A stretch of 64,000 nucleotides of DNA from Geobacter sp. SVR (lineage in GTDB: Bacteria > Desulfobacterota > Desulfuromonadia > Geobacterales > Pseudopelobacteraceae): assembly GCF_016865365.1 (NCBI RefSeq), contig NZ_AP024469.1, forward strand, positions 1,231,001 through 1,295,000, in the 5' to 3' direction. The notes beneath the pieces are model-generated. The model was not told where the DNA came from and did not search any database. It saw nothing but the letters and a program-made list of their open reading frames with translations. Of the stretch, positions 1 to 8,035 are shown one piece after another. The first letter of the stretch is position 1. Every line of letters starts with the position of its first letter. Made by a program: the position numbers and the translations under genes.

Positions 1-674
1 AGTACAAACAGATCGAGCGCAAGAATTATCTGGAAGAACGGGTTCATCAGATTGCGACCGCCATGGAAGAGATGAGCATGACCGTGAACGAAGTGGCCGG
101 GAACACCAGCAATGCGGCCGAGTCGGCGCTGCAGGTGTCGCAGAACGCCCATGAAGGCCAGCAGGTGGTCAACCAGGCGGTACAGGAGATGCAGAAAGTG
201 GCGGAGGTGGTTCGATCTTCGGCCGCCATTGTCGGCAATCTGGGGGCAACCTCCGAGAAGATCGGCGAGTTCGTCAATGTGATCAACGAGATCGCCGATC
301 AGACCAACCTGCTGGCTCTGAATGCCGCCATCGAAGCGGCCCGGGCAGGCGAAATGGGGCGCGGTTTCGCAGTGGTTGCCGATGAAGTCCGCCGACTTGC
401 GGAGCGCACCATGAACTCCACCAAGCAGATCAATACCATGGTGGCCGAGATACAGAACGGCACCAAGCTGGCGGTTGATTCGATCGAGCGCGGCAAGGCG
501 GAGGCGGAGAAAGGGGAGGAGCTTTCCCACAAGGCCGAAGAGTCGCTGCATTCGATTGTCGAATCCATAGAAGGCATCAAAAACATGATCGCCCAGATCG
601 CCACCGCTTCGGAGGAACAGGCGGCAACAGCCACCGTGATTGCCAGCAACCTGGAGGAGATCTCCCGCGAATAG
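1..674 (+). CDS. Methyl-accepting chemotaxis protein, C-terminal part (5' end outside window)
   Basis: The frame is open from the first bases and ends at TAG 672-674, so only the cytoplasmic signalling half is present. It contains the highly conserved hairpin tip [19 protein letters not shown] followed by [18 protein letters not shown], the part that contacts CheA and CheW. The heptad-rich flanks are the methylation helices, with Glu and Gln pairs near the start and in the [12 protein letters not shown] segment at the end. Sensor domain, membrane segments and HAMP domain lie upstream of the window, so the ligand cannot be guessed. A strong terminator follows within 60 bases. The family call is certain; no CheBR-binding pentapeptide is visible at the C-terminus, which ends NLEEISRE. 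Confidence 0.95.
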   Translation, partial: YKQIERKNYLEERVHQIATAMEEMSMTVNEVAGNTSNAAESALQVSQNAHEGQQVVNQAVQEMQKVAEVVRSSAAIVGNLGATSEKIGEFVNVINEIADQTNLLALNAAIEAARAGEMGRGFAVVADEVRRLAERTMNSTKQINTMVAEIQNGTKLAVDSIERGKAEAEKGEELSHKAEESLHSIVESIEGIKNMIAQIATASEEQAATATVIASNLEEISRE

Positions 675-732
675 TAGCTCTCCCTGGAGCCGCCTGATAT
701 CAGGAGAGACTGTTTCCGGAAAGCCGGAGAAA

Positions 733-767
733 CGAAAAAAGGCCCGCATTACGCGGGCCTTTTTTCG
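733..767. terminator. Bidirectional intrinsic terminator
   Basis: A perfect 15-bp stem (733-747 pairing with 753-767) with a 5-base loop attac contains an A6 tract on one arm and a T6 tract on the other, so it can end transcripts from both sides. It lies exactly between the convergent chemotaxis receptor gene and putA. Confidence 0.92.
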
Positions 768-797
768 TTGGTGCTCATTCTCGTACGACGGAATTTC

Positions 798-3700
798 CTA
801 TTCCACCCAGTCGTCGTCCTCCTCGACCGGTGCAAAGCCGCGACGCATGGTGTTTTCCGTCACCACCCGCGGATCCATGAAGTGCAGCAGGTAATCGGGC
901 CCCCCCGCCTTGGTGCCGACCCCTGACATGGCCGCCCCGCCGAACGGCTGGCGCTCGACCAGGGCACCGGTGTTGTTGCGGTTGATGTAGAGGTTGCCCA
1001 CCCGGAAATCGCGCCGCGCCCGGTTGAGGTGTTCCGGCGAGCGGCTGAAGATGCCGCCGGTCAGGGCAAATTTGGTCGAATTGGCCCATTCGATGGCCTG
1101 GTCGAAGTCCTTGGCGCGCATCACCGCCAGTACCGGCCCGAAGACCTCTTCCTGGGCCAGGCGATGCTCGGGGCGGATACCGCCGATGATGGTCAGCGGC
1201 ACCCAGTAGCCTTCGACCTGCGGGATCGGGCTTTCATAGAGCAGCTTGCCTTCCTGCTTGCCGAGGGCCGCATATCCCAGGATGTTTTTGCGGGCGGCTT
1301 CGTCCGAAACGGCCCCCATGGTATAGGTGGGGTCCTCGGAGGGGCCGACCTGGTAAGCCTGGGCTGCCTTGACCAGCCGGTCGGTGAACTTGTCGTAGAC
1401 CGCATCCAGTACGATGACGCGGGAACAGGCCGAACATTTCTGACCCTGGAAGCCGAAGGCCGAGTAGAGTACGTGCGGCACCGCTTCGTCCAGGTCGGCA
1501 TCGTCGTCGATGATGATGGCGTTCTTGCCCCCCATTTCGGAGATGATCTTCTTGACGTTCGTCTGGCTGGGATGCACCTTGGCGGCGCGTTCCACGATGC
1601 GCAGGCCGACCTCCATGGAGCCGGTAAAGGCGATCAGGCTGATGTCGGGGTGATCCACCAGGAAATCCCCCATCACGCTGCCGCGGCCCGGCACGAAGTT
1701 GAAGACCCCCTCCGGCAGGCCCGCCTCACGGAAGATCTCCACCAGGTGATGGCCAATGATGCCGGTGATGTTGGAGGGCTTGAAGATGACCGGGTTGCCG
1801 GTCACGATGGCGGCCGAGGCCATGCCCATGCTGATGGCCAGCGGGAAGTTCCAGGGGGCGATGATCGCCGCCAGCCCCTTGGGCTCGTAGAAGTAGTGGT
1901 TCAGTTCGCCTGGTGCATGCCCCAGCCTCTGCGGCGTTCCCAGACGGATCATCTCGCGGGCATAGTATTCCAGGAAGTCGATGGCCTCACCCACATCGGC
2001 GAAAGCTTGGTCCCACTGTTTGCCGATTTCCAGCACCTGCCAGGCGGAGAGCTCGAAGATCCGGCGGCGGGCAGCGGCGGCCGCCTTGAGCAGATACTCG
2101 GCCCGTTCCCGCGGCGGAGTGTCGCGCCAGGCCGGGAAAGCGGCCTTGGCCGAGGCAATGGCTTTGGTTACCTCGGGGATGCCGGCCTGGCAGATGTGAC
2201 CCAGCACCTCGGAGGGGCGGTTCGGATTGACGGTCGGGATCCTGTCGGAGGTTTCGACGGTCTTGCCGCCGATGAAGAGCGGGTAGGTCTTGCCCAACTG
2301 GCCGCGCACCTGGGCAATGGCGGCCGGGAAGGCGGCCCGGTGGTCGGCGCGGGTGAAGTCGACCATGGGGTCGTTTTCGAAACGTGACAGTCCCCCGGGA
2401 CCGGCGACCTGCTTCTTCGGTTTTTTGGCCCGCACTGCCCGCTCGCGCTCGGCCGTGGCATTCGGGTCTTCCAGCAGCCGCTCCAATTGGGCGTCCTCGG
2501 CAAAGCTCTGGCGCAGGAACGACTCGTTGGCGGTGTTCTCCAGCAGGCGGCGTACCAGGTAGCCCATGCCCGGCACCATGTCGCCGTAGGGACAGTAGAG
2601 GCGGATGCGTCCGGCCACCTTGAGGATACCTTTGCGCACCGGCTCGGCCATGCCGTAGAGCACCTGGAACTCGTAGCGCGATTCCGGCACCTTCAGTTCG
2701 GCAGCCATCTCCATCACCGCCGAAATGGTACGGATGTTGTGGGAGGCGCAGGCAAAGTGGCAGATCTCGTGGTTCTCCAGGATCATGCGCGCCTGGCGCT
2801 CGTAGGCAGCATCGCTTTCGGCCTTGATGGTCCAGACCGGGATCTGCCATCCCATCTGCTTGGCCTTGACGGTCTCATAATCCCAGTAGGCCCCCTTGAC
2901 CAGGCGGACCGAGATCTGCGTGTTGTTCTGCCGTGCCCAGGCCAGCAGGTCGGCCAGATCCTTGTCGGTATCCTTCAGGTAGGCCTGGAGCACGATGCCG
3001 ATGTGGGGATAATCCCGGTATTCAAGCTTGAGACGGCGGAAAACCTCCAGCGTGATATCCTTGAAACGGTAGGATTCCATGTCGATGCAGAGGAAGCCTT
3101 CCAGTTCGACCACTTTGGCGCAGATGCGCCGCATCTGCCTGAGGATGGCCTGGACCGAGCCTTCGAAGTCCTGGGGATTGGCCAGACAGAACAGGGCCGT
3201 GGGCTTGACTGCCACATTGATCTTGGGGGCATGGCCCCAGTCCCGGTTCGGGTCGCCGGCCTGGCCGGAGAGCCCTTTCCAGCCCTTCTGCTCACCCTTG
3301 AGTGCCTCCAACAGTTCCAGATAGGTGCCGACATACAGCTCGGCCTCCTCTTCGGACAGGGTGGCCTCGCCCAGTACGTCCACAACGGCGGCAAAGCCGT
3401 CCTTGCGCAGCTTTTCGATGTTTTTGACCGCTTCTTTGGTGTTCTCGCCGACGATGAACTGACGGGCCATTTCCTGGATATTGGCGGAGATGACCTTGTT
3501 GAGCACCGCTCCCCCCAGGGAACCAAGCATGCCTGCCATCTTCGCGCCGGTTGAAAGCACCGGCGGCATGTCCTTCTCTTCGCCGAAATACTCGCGGATA
3601 TGGTCGGTCAGCAGCTTGGAGGTGGTCAGCGAGGGGAAGGCATCCACGAAACGGAACATCTGGATCTTGAACTGTTCGTTCTGCATGCTCCAGTCCATGA

Positions 3701-3812
3701 CCTTGCCCATCCAGGCCCCCTTGTTGAAAAGGGATGGTTTTTCGCCCGAGATGGTGGTGAAAAAGGCTTTGCCGCGGCTTACGATCTTGTTGTTCAAGTC
3801 GGCGTTCTGCAT
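798..3812 (-). CDS. putA: Bifunctional proline dehydrogenase / L-glutamate gamma-semialdehyde dehydrogenase
   Basis: Oxidises proline to glutamate in two steps, feeding electrons to the quinone pool through FAD and then reducing NAD. The 1004-residue protein has an N-terminal helical region, a PRODH barrel with the proline-binding signature YLVRRLLENTANE near residue 417, and a C-terminal aldehyde dehydrogenase with FTGSMEVG, EMGGKN and the catalytic Cys in GFQGQKC (about residue 792). It lacks the N-terminal ribbon-helix-helix DNA-binding domain of enterobacterial PutA, so it is the short catalytic-only type described from Geobacter sulfurreducens. The ATG is preceded by AAGGAGAA. A FadR-type regulator is transcribed divergently, and a palindrome overlaps the promoter, so control by that regulator is likely (inference). 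Confidence 0.97.
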   Translation of the reverse strand: MQNADLNNKIVSRGKAFFTTISGEKPSLFNKGAWMGKVMDWSMQNEQFKIQMFRFVDAFPSLTTSKLLTDHIREYFGEEKDMPPVLSTGAKMAGMLGSLGGAVLNKVISANIQEMARQFIVGENTKEAVKNIEKLRKDGFAAVVDVLGEATLSEEEAELYVGTYLELLEALKGEQKGWKGLSGQAGDPNRDWGHAPKINVAVKPTALFCLANPQDFEGSVQAILRQMRRICAKVVELEGFLCIDMESYRFKDITLEVFRRLKLEYRDYPHIGIVLQAYLKDTDKDLADLLAWARQNNTQISVRLVKGAYWDYETVKAKQMGWQIPVWTIKAESDAAYERQARMILENHEICHFACASHNIRTISAVMEMAAELKVPESRYEFQVLYGMAEPVRKGILKVAGRIRLYCPYGDMVPGMGYLVRRLLENTANESFLRQSFAEDAQLERLLEDPNATAERERAVRAKKPKKQVAGPGGLSRFENDPMVDFTRADHRAAFPAAIAQVRGQLGKTYPLFIGGKTVETSDRIPTVNPNRPSEVLGHICQAGIPEVTKAIASAKAAFPAWRDTPPRERAEYLLKAAAAARRRIFELSAWQVLEIGKQWDQAFADVGEAIDFLEYYAREMIRLGTPQRLGHAPGELNHYFYEPKGLAAIIAPWNFPLAISMGMASAAIVTGNPVIFKPSNITGIIGHHLVEIFREAGLPEGVFNFVPGRGSVMGDFLVDHPDISLIAFTGSMEVGLRIVERAAKVHPSQTNVKKIISEMGGKNAIIIDDDADLDEAVPHVLYSAFGFQGQKCSACSRVIVLDAVYDKFTDRLVKAAQAYQVGPSEDPTYTMGAVSDEAARKNILGYAALGKQEGKLLYESPIPQVEGYWVPLTIIGGIRPEHRLAQEEVFGPVLAVMRAKDFDQAIEWANSTKFALTGGIFSRSPEHLNRARRDFRVGNLYINRNNTGALVERQPFGGAAMSGVGTKAGGPDYLLHFMDPRVVTENTMRRGFAPVEEDDDWVE

Positions 3813-3860
3813 ACGTTCTCCTTGTTGAATTCATGTGGCAAGATGATGATGTTATGTGAA

Positions 3861-3871
3861 TGGTTAAACCA
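3861..3871. promoter_or_regulatory. Candidate FadR/GntR-type operator in the putA promoter
   Basis: TGGTTAAACCA is a perfect match to the FadR-subfamily operator pattern TNGTNNNACNA. It sits directly downstream of the putA -10 box and between putA and a divergent FadR-type regulator. A related site with the same ACAAATGGTT flank occurs at 25438-25448. Function is inferred from motif and position only. Confidence 0.6.
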
Positions 3872-3900
3872 TTTGTAAAGAATTATACGGCAGGTGTCAA
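3872..3900 (-). promoter_or_regulatory. Probable sigma70 promoter of putA
   Basis: On the minus strand there is TTGACA (3895-3900), a 17-base spacer, and TACAAA (3872-3877). This would start transcription around 3865, about 50 bases ahead of the putA ATG. The -10 box abuts the palindrome TGGTTAAACCA, an arrangement expected for repression. Confidence 0.65.
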
Positions 3901-3921
3901 GAATTGAAATGCGGCTGGCGC

Positions 3922-3950
3922 TTGTTTCCGGCAATGGGAAGTGCTATGGT
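3922..3950 (+). promoter_or_regulatory. Possible promoter of the FadR-type regulator
   Basis: TTGTTT (3922-3927), a 17-base spacer and TATGGT (3945-3950) lie 28 bases ahead of the regulator ATG. Both hexamers match the sigma70 consensus at only four of six positions. Confidence 0.35.
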
Positions 3951-3977
3951 GCTCCGATCATTAGAAAGGATACCAGC

Positions 3978-4694
3978 ATGTTCAAAGCGGTCAAACAGAA
4001 TCGGGCCTACCAGGATGTGGTGGAGCAGATACAGGATGCGATTATCTCGGGAACCCTCAAGCCGGGCAGCCAGCTGCCGGCCGAGCGGGAATTGAAGGAG
4101 TCGTTCGGCATCAGCCGGGGAACGCTGCGCGAGGCCTTGCGGGTGCTGGAGCAGAAGGGGCTGATAGAGATCCGTACCGGAGTATCCGGCGGTTCCATTG
4201 TCAGGGAGGTCAACAGCGAGCAGCTCAGCGAGAATCTCGGGCTTCTGATTCGCAACCGCACCGTTTCGCTGCGTGACCTGGCCGAATTTCGCAAGGGAAT
4301 CGAGGGTGGGGTGGCCGTACTGGCGGCTCAACGGGCCAATGAGCAGGATAAGGCCGCGCTGAGGGCGCTGTTGGCTGAAGCGGAGGGATATCTCAAGCAG
4401 GGGCGCAGAGGGTGGGACGCTTTTATCCGGACCGATGAGAAGCTCCATATGGCCCTGGCCAGCATAAGCGCCAACCAGCTCTTCATCAGCGTGCTGGAGA
4501 GTGTTTACCTCAATATCCACACCTACTACGAAAATTTTCTGCCGCGCGAGAAACGGGTGTTGCAGGAAAACTTCGATGATTTGAGCGGCATCGTGGCCGC
4601 GGTGGAAGCAGGCGACGGCGAACGGGCCCGGGAACTGGCCCAGGGGCACGTGGACCGCTTCAATGCCTATATGGAGGAAAAGGGTCCACGATAG
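3978..4694 (+). CDS. FadR-family (GntR superfamily) transcriptional regulator, FCD domain
   Basis: A 238-residue regulator with an N-terminal winged helix (residues about 8-75; PGSQLPAERELKESFGISRG is the typical GntR recognition region) and a C-terminal all-helical FCD ligand domain. The FCD metal-binding pattern is visible as D and H in RTDEKLHMAL and H in AQGHVDRF, so the effector is probably an organic or amino acid bound through a metal. The frame is open from 3894, but the ATG at 3978 has AGAAAGGA seven bases upstream and starts where homologues start. Divergent orientation to putA, with a TGGTTAAACCA site between them, suggests it controls proline catabolism and possibly itself. The ligand is not determinable from sequence. 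Confidence 0.88.
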   Translation: MFKAVKQNRAYQDVVEQIQDAIISGTLKPGSQLPAERELKESFGISRGTLREALRVLEQKGLIEIRTGVSGGSIVREVNSEQLSENLGLLIRNRTVSLRDLAEFRKGIEGGVAVLAAQRANEQDKAALRALLAEAEGYLKQGRRGWDAFIRTDEKLHMALASISANQLFISVLESVYLNIHTYYENFLPREKRVLQENFDDLSGIVAAVEAGDGERARELAQGHVDRFNAYMEEKGPR

Positions 4695-4818
4695 CAGTTT
4701 CCCCCTGGTTGGCCGGACCGCACCGGGTCGCCGCGGCAGTTTTGGGCGGCGCTGCAGCCGGAAGAATGACAAAATTAATTATTGCAAATGTTTTGATGAG
4801 TTGTTAGGATCCCCCTCC

Positions 4819-5184
4819 ATGAGATTTGCCTTCAGACGCATAATCGCCCTGGTGCTCTTGTGTGCAACCGTCAGCAGCCTGATGGTGACACTGGGCGGGG
4901 AGGCGCTGTGCGCCGGCGAAGCGGCCGGCGTTCGTACGATCTCAGTTCCGTCTTTTACCGCTGAAAGCGACAGCAATTGCCCCTGCGTTCCAGCACCATC
5001 CAATTCCCAGAGCGATCAATTCTGTACCGGTGATTGCGACTGCCCCTGCCATGCTCCCGTTTCTCCCGTGGCGGTAATTACCGGCTATTCCCCCTCGTTC
5101 GACAGCCTTCCCCATTTCGAAATTTCCCCGTATATTCCCGAAGTCTATCTCGATCCCTTCATTCCCCCCCAGAACCTGGCCTGA
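4819..5184 (+). CDS. Small exported Cys-rich protein ahead of the metal efflux operon
   Basis: A 121-residue product with an N-terminal hydrophobic stretch (ALVLLCATVSSLMVTLGGEA) that ends in a plausible signal peptidase site near ALCAGEA, followed by a Cys cluster (CPC, then CTGDCDCPCH) and a Pro-rich tail. The clustered Cys and His could bind a soft metal in the periplasm; no named family is recognised. The start at 4819 was chosen over the open frame from 4663 because AGGA lies about eight bases upstream and the signal sequence begins there. Its place just before an HME-RND operon, and a similar Cys-rich secreted gene after that operon, support a metal-related role (inference). Confidence 0.6.
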   Translation: MRFAFRRIIALVLLCATVSSLMVTLGGEALCAGEAAGVRTISVPSFTAESDSNCPCVPAPSNSQSDQFCTGDCDCPCHAPVSPVAVITGYSPSFDSLPHFEISPYIPEVYLDPFIPPQNLA

Positions 5185-5313
5185 TCCCCACAAACGATGA
5201 CGGGCAGCGTTTTCTCCGCTCCGGAGGCCTGTCCTTCGTCACGCTCCCTTGCGGCGCATCCGACATAATTTCAATCATCGACATCACCACCTGAATAAAA
5301 GGAGGTTTTTCCT

Positions 5314-6615
5314 GTGGGAACAACTCTGTCCGCGCGAGGAGCTTTGCTCCTTGTGCCGGGAATCATTTGTATTGTATCGCCGCCTGTCCGGGCCGAAGCG
5401 CCCCATCTGGGGTTGCCGCAGGCGGTAGAGTATTCGCTGCGGAACAATGGTGAACTCAAGGCCTTTCGCGAAGAGAAGGGTATCCACGATGCAGCCGTTA
5501 TCAGGGCAGGACTCTTGCCCAACCCCACCCTCGAACTGGAAGGGGGAACGGGTGCCCTGACCGGCAGCAGCGCCGAAAACAGCGTGTCGCTGTGGGTGTT
5601 GCAGGAGTTTCCGCTTGCCGGGAAGCGGGAGAAGCGGCGCTCCGTCGCCGACCGGGAGGTGGAAATGTATCGCTGGCAGCTTTCCGACCGGGAAAGACTG
5701 CTTCGCGCGGAAGTGAAGACTGGCTACTACGATGTGCTCCTGGCGGCAAAACGGGCCGATCTGGCTGAACGAGCCATCGAGCTTGAAAGACAGCTCCTCG
5801 AAATAGCAGGAGAGCGCCTGGCGGCAGGGGATATCCCGGAACTTGAAATGAACCTGGTAAAGGTAGAGCTGGCACGAAGTGAAGGGGTAAGGATCGAATG
5901 CGCCAGAGTGCTGAGCCAGGCCCGGGCAAAGCTTTGGACCCTGATGGGACTGCCGCGCGGAGATGCGCCTGCCATGGCAGGCACTATCGATTCCGGAACC
6001 GGAACAGCCATGACGAAAACAGCGGCAGACCTGAAACGTCTTGCAACGGGTAACCGGCCGGATCTCAAGGCACTTGAGGCCGAAAAGGGCAGGGGCGACG
6101 CGGACATTATCCTTGCCCAGGCGGAGAGGGTGCCGAACCTCACGGCAGGCCTGGCGTTGAAACGGGACACGACCTCCATGGAGATCGGCGGCATAGAGGG
6201 AAAGGAAACCGCCGTTACTATCGGGATGAGGCTCTCGATGCCCATACCCCTGTTCGACAGGAATCAAGCTGCGGTCCAGGAGGCTCGGGCGCGGCGCAAC
6301 AGCACCGACAGCCGCCGTGTCGCAGCTGTGGAAGCTGCCGAACGTGAGGTGGAAACAGCCTATGCCGGCTACCTTGACAGTGAAAAGCTCCTCTCACTCT
6401 ACAAAAATGCCATCATTCCCCAGTTCGAGGAAAACCTGAAACTCTCCCGGGAAGCGTATCGCCTGGGAGAGATCGGCATTCAGTCCGTAATCCAGGAGCA
6501 CAAGAAGTTTTTCGAGGTCAATGATGGCTATCTGACAGCGCTGCATGGCCGGCAGGCGGCACTGGTGAATCTCGAATCGGCTACGGCAACCGAACTTACC
6601 GGAGGTATTCAGTGA
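5314..6615 (+). CDS. TolC/CzcC-type outer membrane efflux protein
   Basis: A 433-residue outer membrane factor forming the outer channel of the tripartite metal pump. It has a signal peptide ending at about VRA|EAPHL and two repeats of the long-helix OEP fold, with NGELKAFREEKG and RAGLLPNPTLELEGG typical of the first repeat and REAYRLGEIG near the end. The start is GTG with a strong AGGAGG at 5300-5306. It overlaps the adaptor gene by four bases (GTGA), so the two are translationally coupled. There is no lipobox Cys, unlike many CusC proteins. Confidence 0.92.
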   Translation: MGTTLSARGALLLVPGIICIVSPPVRAEAPHLGLPQAVEYSLRNNGELKAFREEKGIHDAAVIRAGLLPNPTLELEGGTGALTGSSAENSVSLWVLQEFPLAGKREKRRSVADREVEMYRWQLSDRERLLRAEVKTGYYDVLLAAKRADLAERAIELERQLLEIAGERLAAGDIPELEMNLVKVELARSEGVRIECARVLSQARAKLWTLMGLPRGDAPAMAGTIDSGTGTAMTKTAADLKRLATGNRPDLKALEAEKGRGDADIILAQAERVPNLTAGLALKRDTTSMEIGGIEGKETAVTIGMRLSMPIPLFDRNQAAVQEARARRNSTDSRRVAAVEAAEREVETAYAGYLDSEKLLSLYKNAIIPQFEENLKLSREAYRLGEIGIQSVIQEHKKFFEVNDGYLTALHGRQAALVNLESATATELTGGIQ

Positions 6616-7871
6616 ACAGAAAAGGAATCATCATCGGACTTATCGTGGCCGTGGCCCTGGGCGGCGGTTTTCTCTATCGCTTCACCCATCTCAAAAGCGG
6701 TGGCGGCAGTCATGCCGAACACAACGAGGCCGGCGGGAAAGACGAAAAAAACGGCAACCACGAAGAACACAAGGAAAAGAAGGAAGGCCATGAAGGGCAG
6801 GACGAACATGGTGAAGCGGGCAGTGTGAGCATGACGGCCGAGATGCAGAAGCAAAACGGTGTGGTGGTGGAGCTGGCGAAAAAGCTCCGGATGAGCGGTG
6901 CGATCAGTGCCACCGGCAAGCTGGAGGCGAATGCGGACCGGATCGCCCATGTATCGCCGCGTATTTCCGGAAAGATCGTTGCGGTGAAAGCCTCTCTGGG
7001 GGACAGCGTCTCAACCGGCCAACCCCTGATGGTCATCGACAGCGTTGAACTGGGCGAGGCGCTGAACCGCTACCGCCAGTCCAGGACAAAGCTCGCCCTG
7101 GCCCAGTCCAATATGGAGCGGGTCAGGAACCTGGTGGAGAAGAAGATCGCGGCCAGAAAGGACATTCTTCAAGCAGAAACCGAATTCAAGACCGCTCAAG
7201 CGGAACTGCATACCGATGAGGAACGGTTGTCCCTGTACGGTTTCCCGCTTCCAAGCCTCACGGGGGAGGAGCATAAAAGGCCGCTGCTGCCGGTCCGTTC
7301 CCCGATTAGCGGCATCATCACCGAAAAGCACGCCATCGTGGGCGAACTGGCCGATCCTTCCAAGAGCCTCTACACCGTGGCCGACCTCTCTTCCGTCTGG
7401 GTCCTGGTGGATATCAACGAAAAGGACCTGGCCAAGGTCCGCAAGGGCCAGGCGGCAGTCGTTACCGTGGGCGCCTTCCCGGACCTGAAGCTGAAGGGGC
7501 GCATCACCTACATTGCCGACCTGGTCAATGAAGCAACCCGCACGGTCAAGGCGCGCATCGAGGTGGCCAATCCGGGGCGGAAGCTGAAACCGGAGATGTT
7601 TGCAACCGTGGAGCTGGCGCTGCCGGCTGATGCACCGCCGGTACTGGCTGTCCCTGAAGAGGCTTTTCAGGAGGTGGGGGGAAAGAAGGTGCTTTTCGTG
7701 GCGGAAAACAGCACGAAATTCGAGTCACGCACGGTGGAAACCGGCCGCACGGCAGGTGGCCTGATCGAGGTGCTGTCCGGATTGAAGGAAGGCGAGCGGT
7801 ATGTTCTCAAGGGATCGTTCCTGCTGAAATCGGAGCTGCAGAAAGGGGAACTGGGCGAACATGGACACTGA
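6612..7871 (+). CDS. CzcB/CusB-type periplasmic adaptor with His-rich N-terminal region
   Basis: Membrane fusion protein (419 residues) linking the RND pump to the outer membrane channel. Residues 1-24 form a membrane anchor or uncleaved signal. Residues about 34-70 are extremely rich in His, Glu and Lys (HAEHNEAGG, HEEHKEKKEGHEG), a likely metal-binding segment. The barrel-sandwich hybrid follows (GKIVAVKASLGDSVSTGQPL and VRSPISGIITEKHAIVGE), with a coiled hairpin between and a C-terminal membrane-proximal domain. The GTG start is preceded by GGAGGT and overlaps the stop of the upstream gene. Confidence 0.93.
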   Translation: MNRKGIIIGLIVAVALGGGFLYRFTHLKSGGGSHAEHNEAGGKDEKNGNHEEHKEKKEGHEGQDEHGEAGSVSMTAEMQKQNGVVVELAKKLRMSGAISATGKLEANADRIAHVSPRISGKIVAVKASLGDSVSTGQPLMVIDSVELGEALNRYRQSRTKLALAQSNMERVRNLVEKKIAARKDILQAETEFKTAQAELHTDEERLSLYGFPLPSLTGEEHKRPLLPVRSPISGIITEKHAIVGELADPSKSLYTVADLSSVWVLVDINEKDLAKVRKGQAAVVTVGAFPDLKLKGRITYIADLVNEATRTVKARIEVANPGRKLKPEMFATVELALPADAPPVLAVPEEAFQEVGGKKVLFVAENSTKFESRTVETGRTAGGLIEVLSGLKEGERYVLKGSFLLKSELQKGELGEHGH

Positions 7872-7897
7872 TACGGCCGAACGGCAAGGGAACGCGG

Positions 7898-7975
7898 AAC
7901 AGGCAGGATTTGAACGGATTTGCGAGGATACAGCATGTGTATGTGGAAAAAACTGTGTAAATCCGGGGCATCGCA
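7898..7975. repeat. Degenerate palindromic intergenic sequence
   Basis: The gap between the adaptor and pump genes holds an imperfect inverted repeat: an arm with gcaggatttgaacggattt and an arm around gtaaatccggggcatcgc. The style (GGATTT against AAATCC) resembles the one at 14143-14212 and suggests a dispersed non-coding repeat. No promoter or gene is evident in this 164-base gap. Confidence 0.35.
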
Positions 7976-8035
7976 AGAATCCCCGTTCTGTTGTCATGAT
8001 GTGCATTTTAAATACTGACCAGTGAGGCAACGAAA

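Noticed and set aside
1029-2387. Long plus-strand open frame of 452 codons inside putA
   Set aside because: It is antisense to a well-supported enzyme, with Asp/His/Gly-rich low-complexity composition typical of reverse-frame shadows in high-GC DNA.
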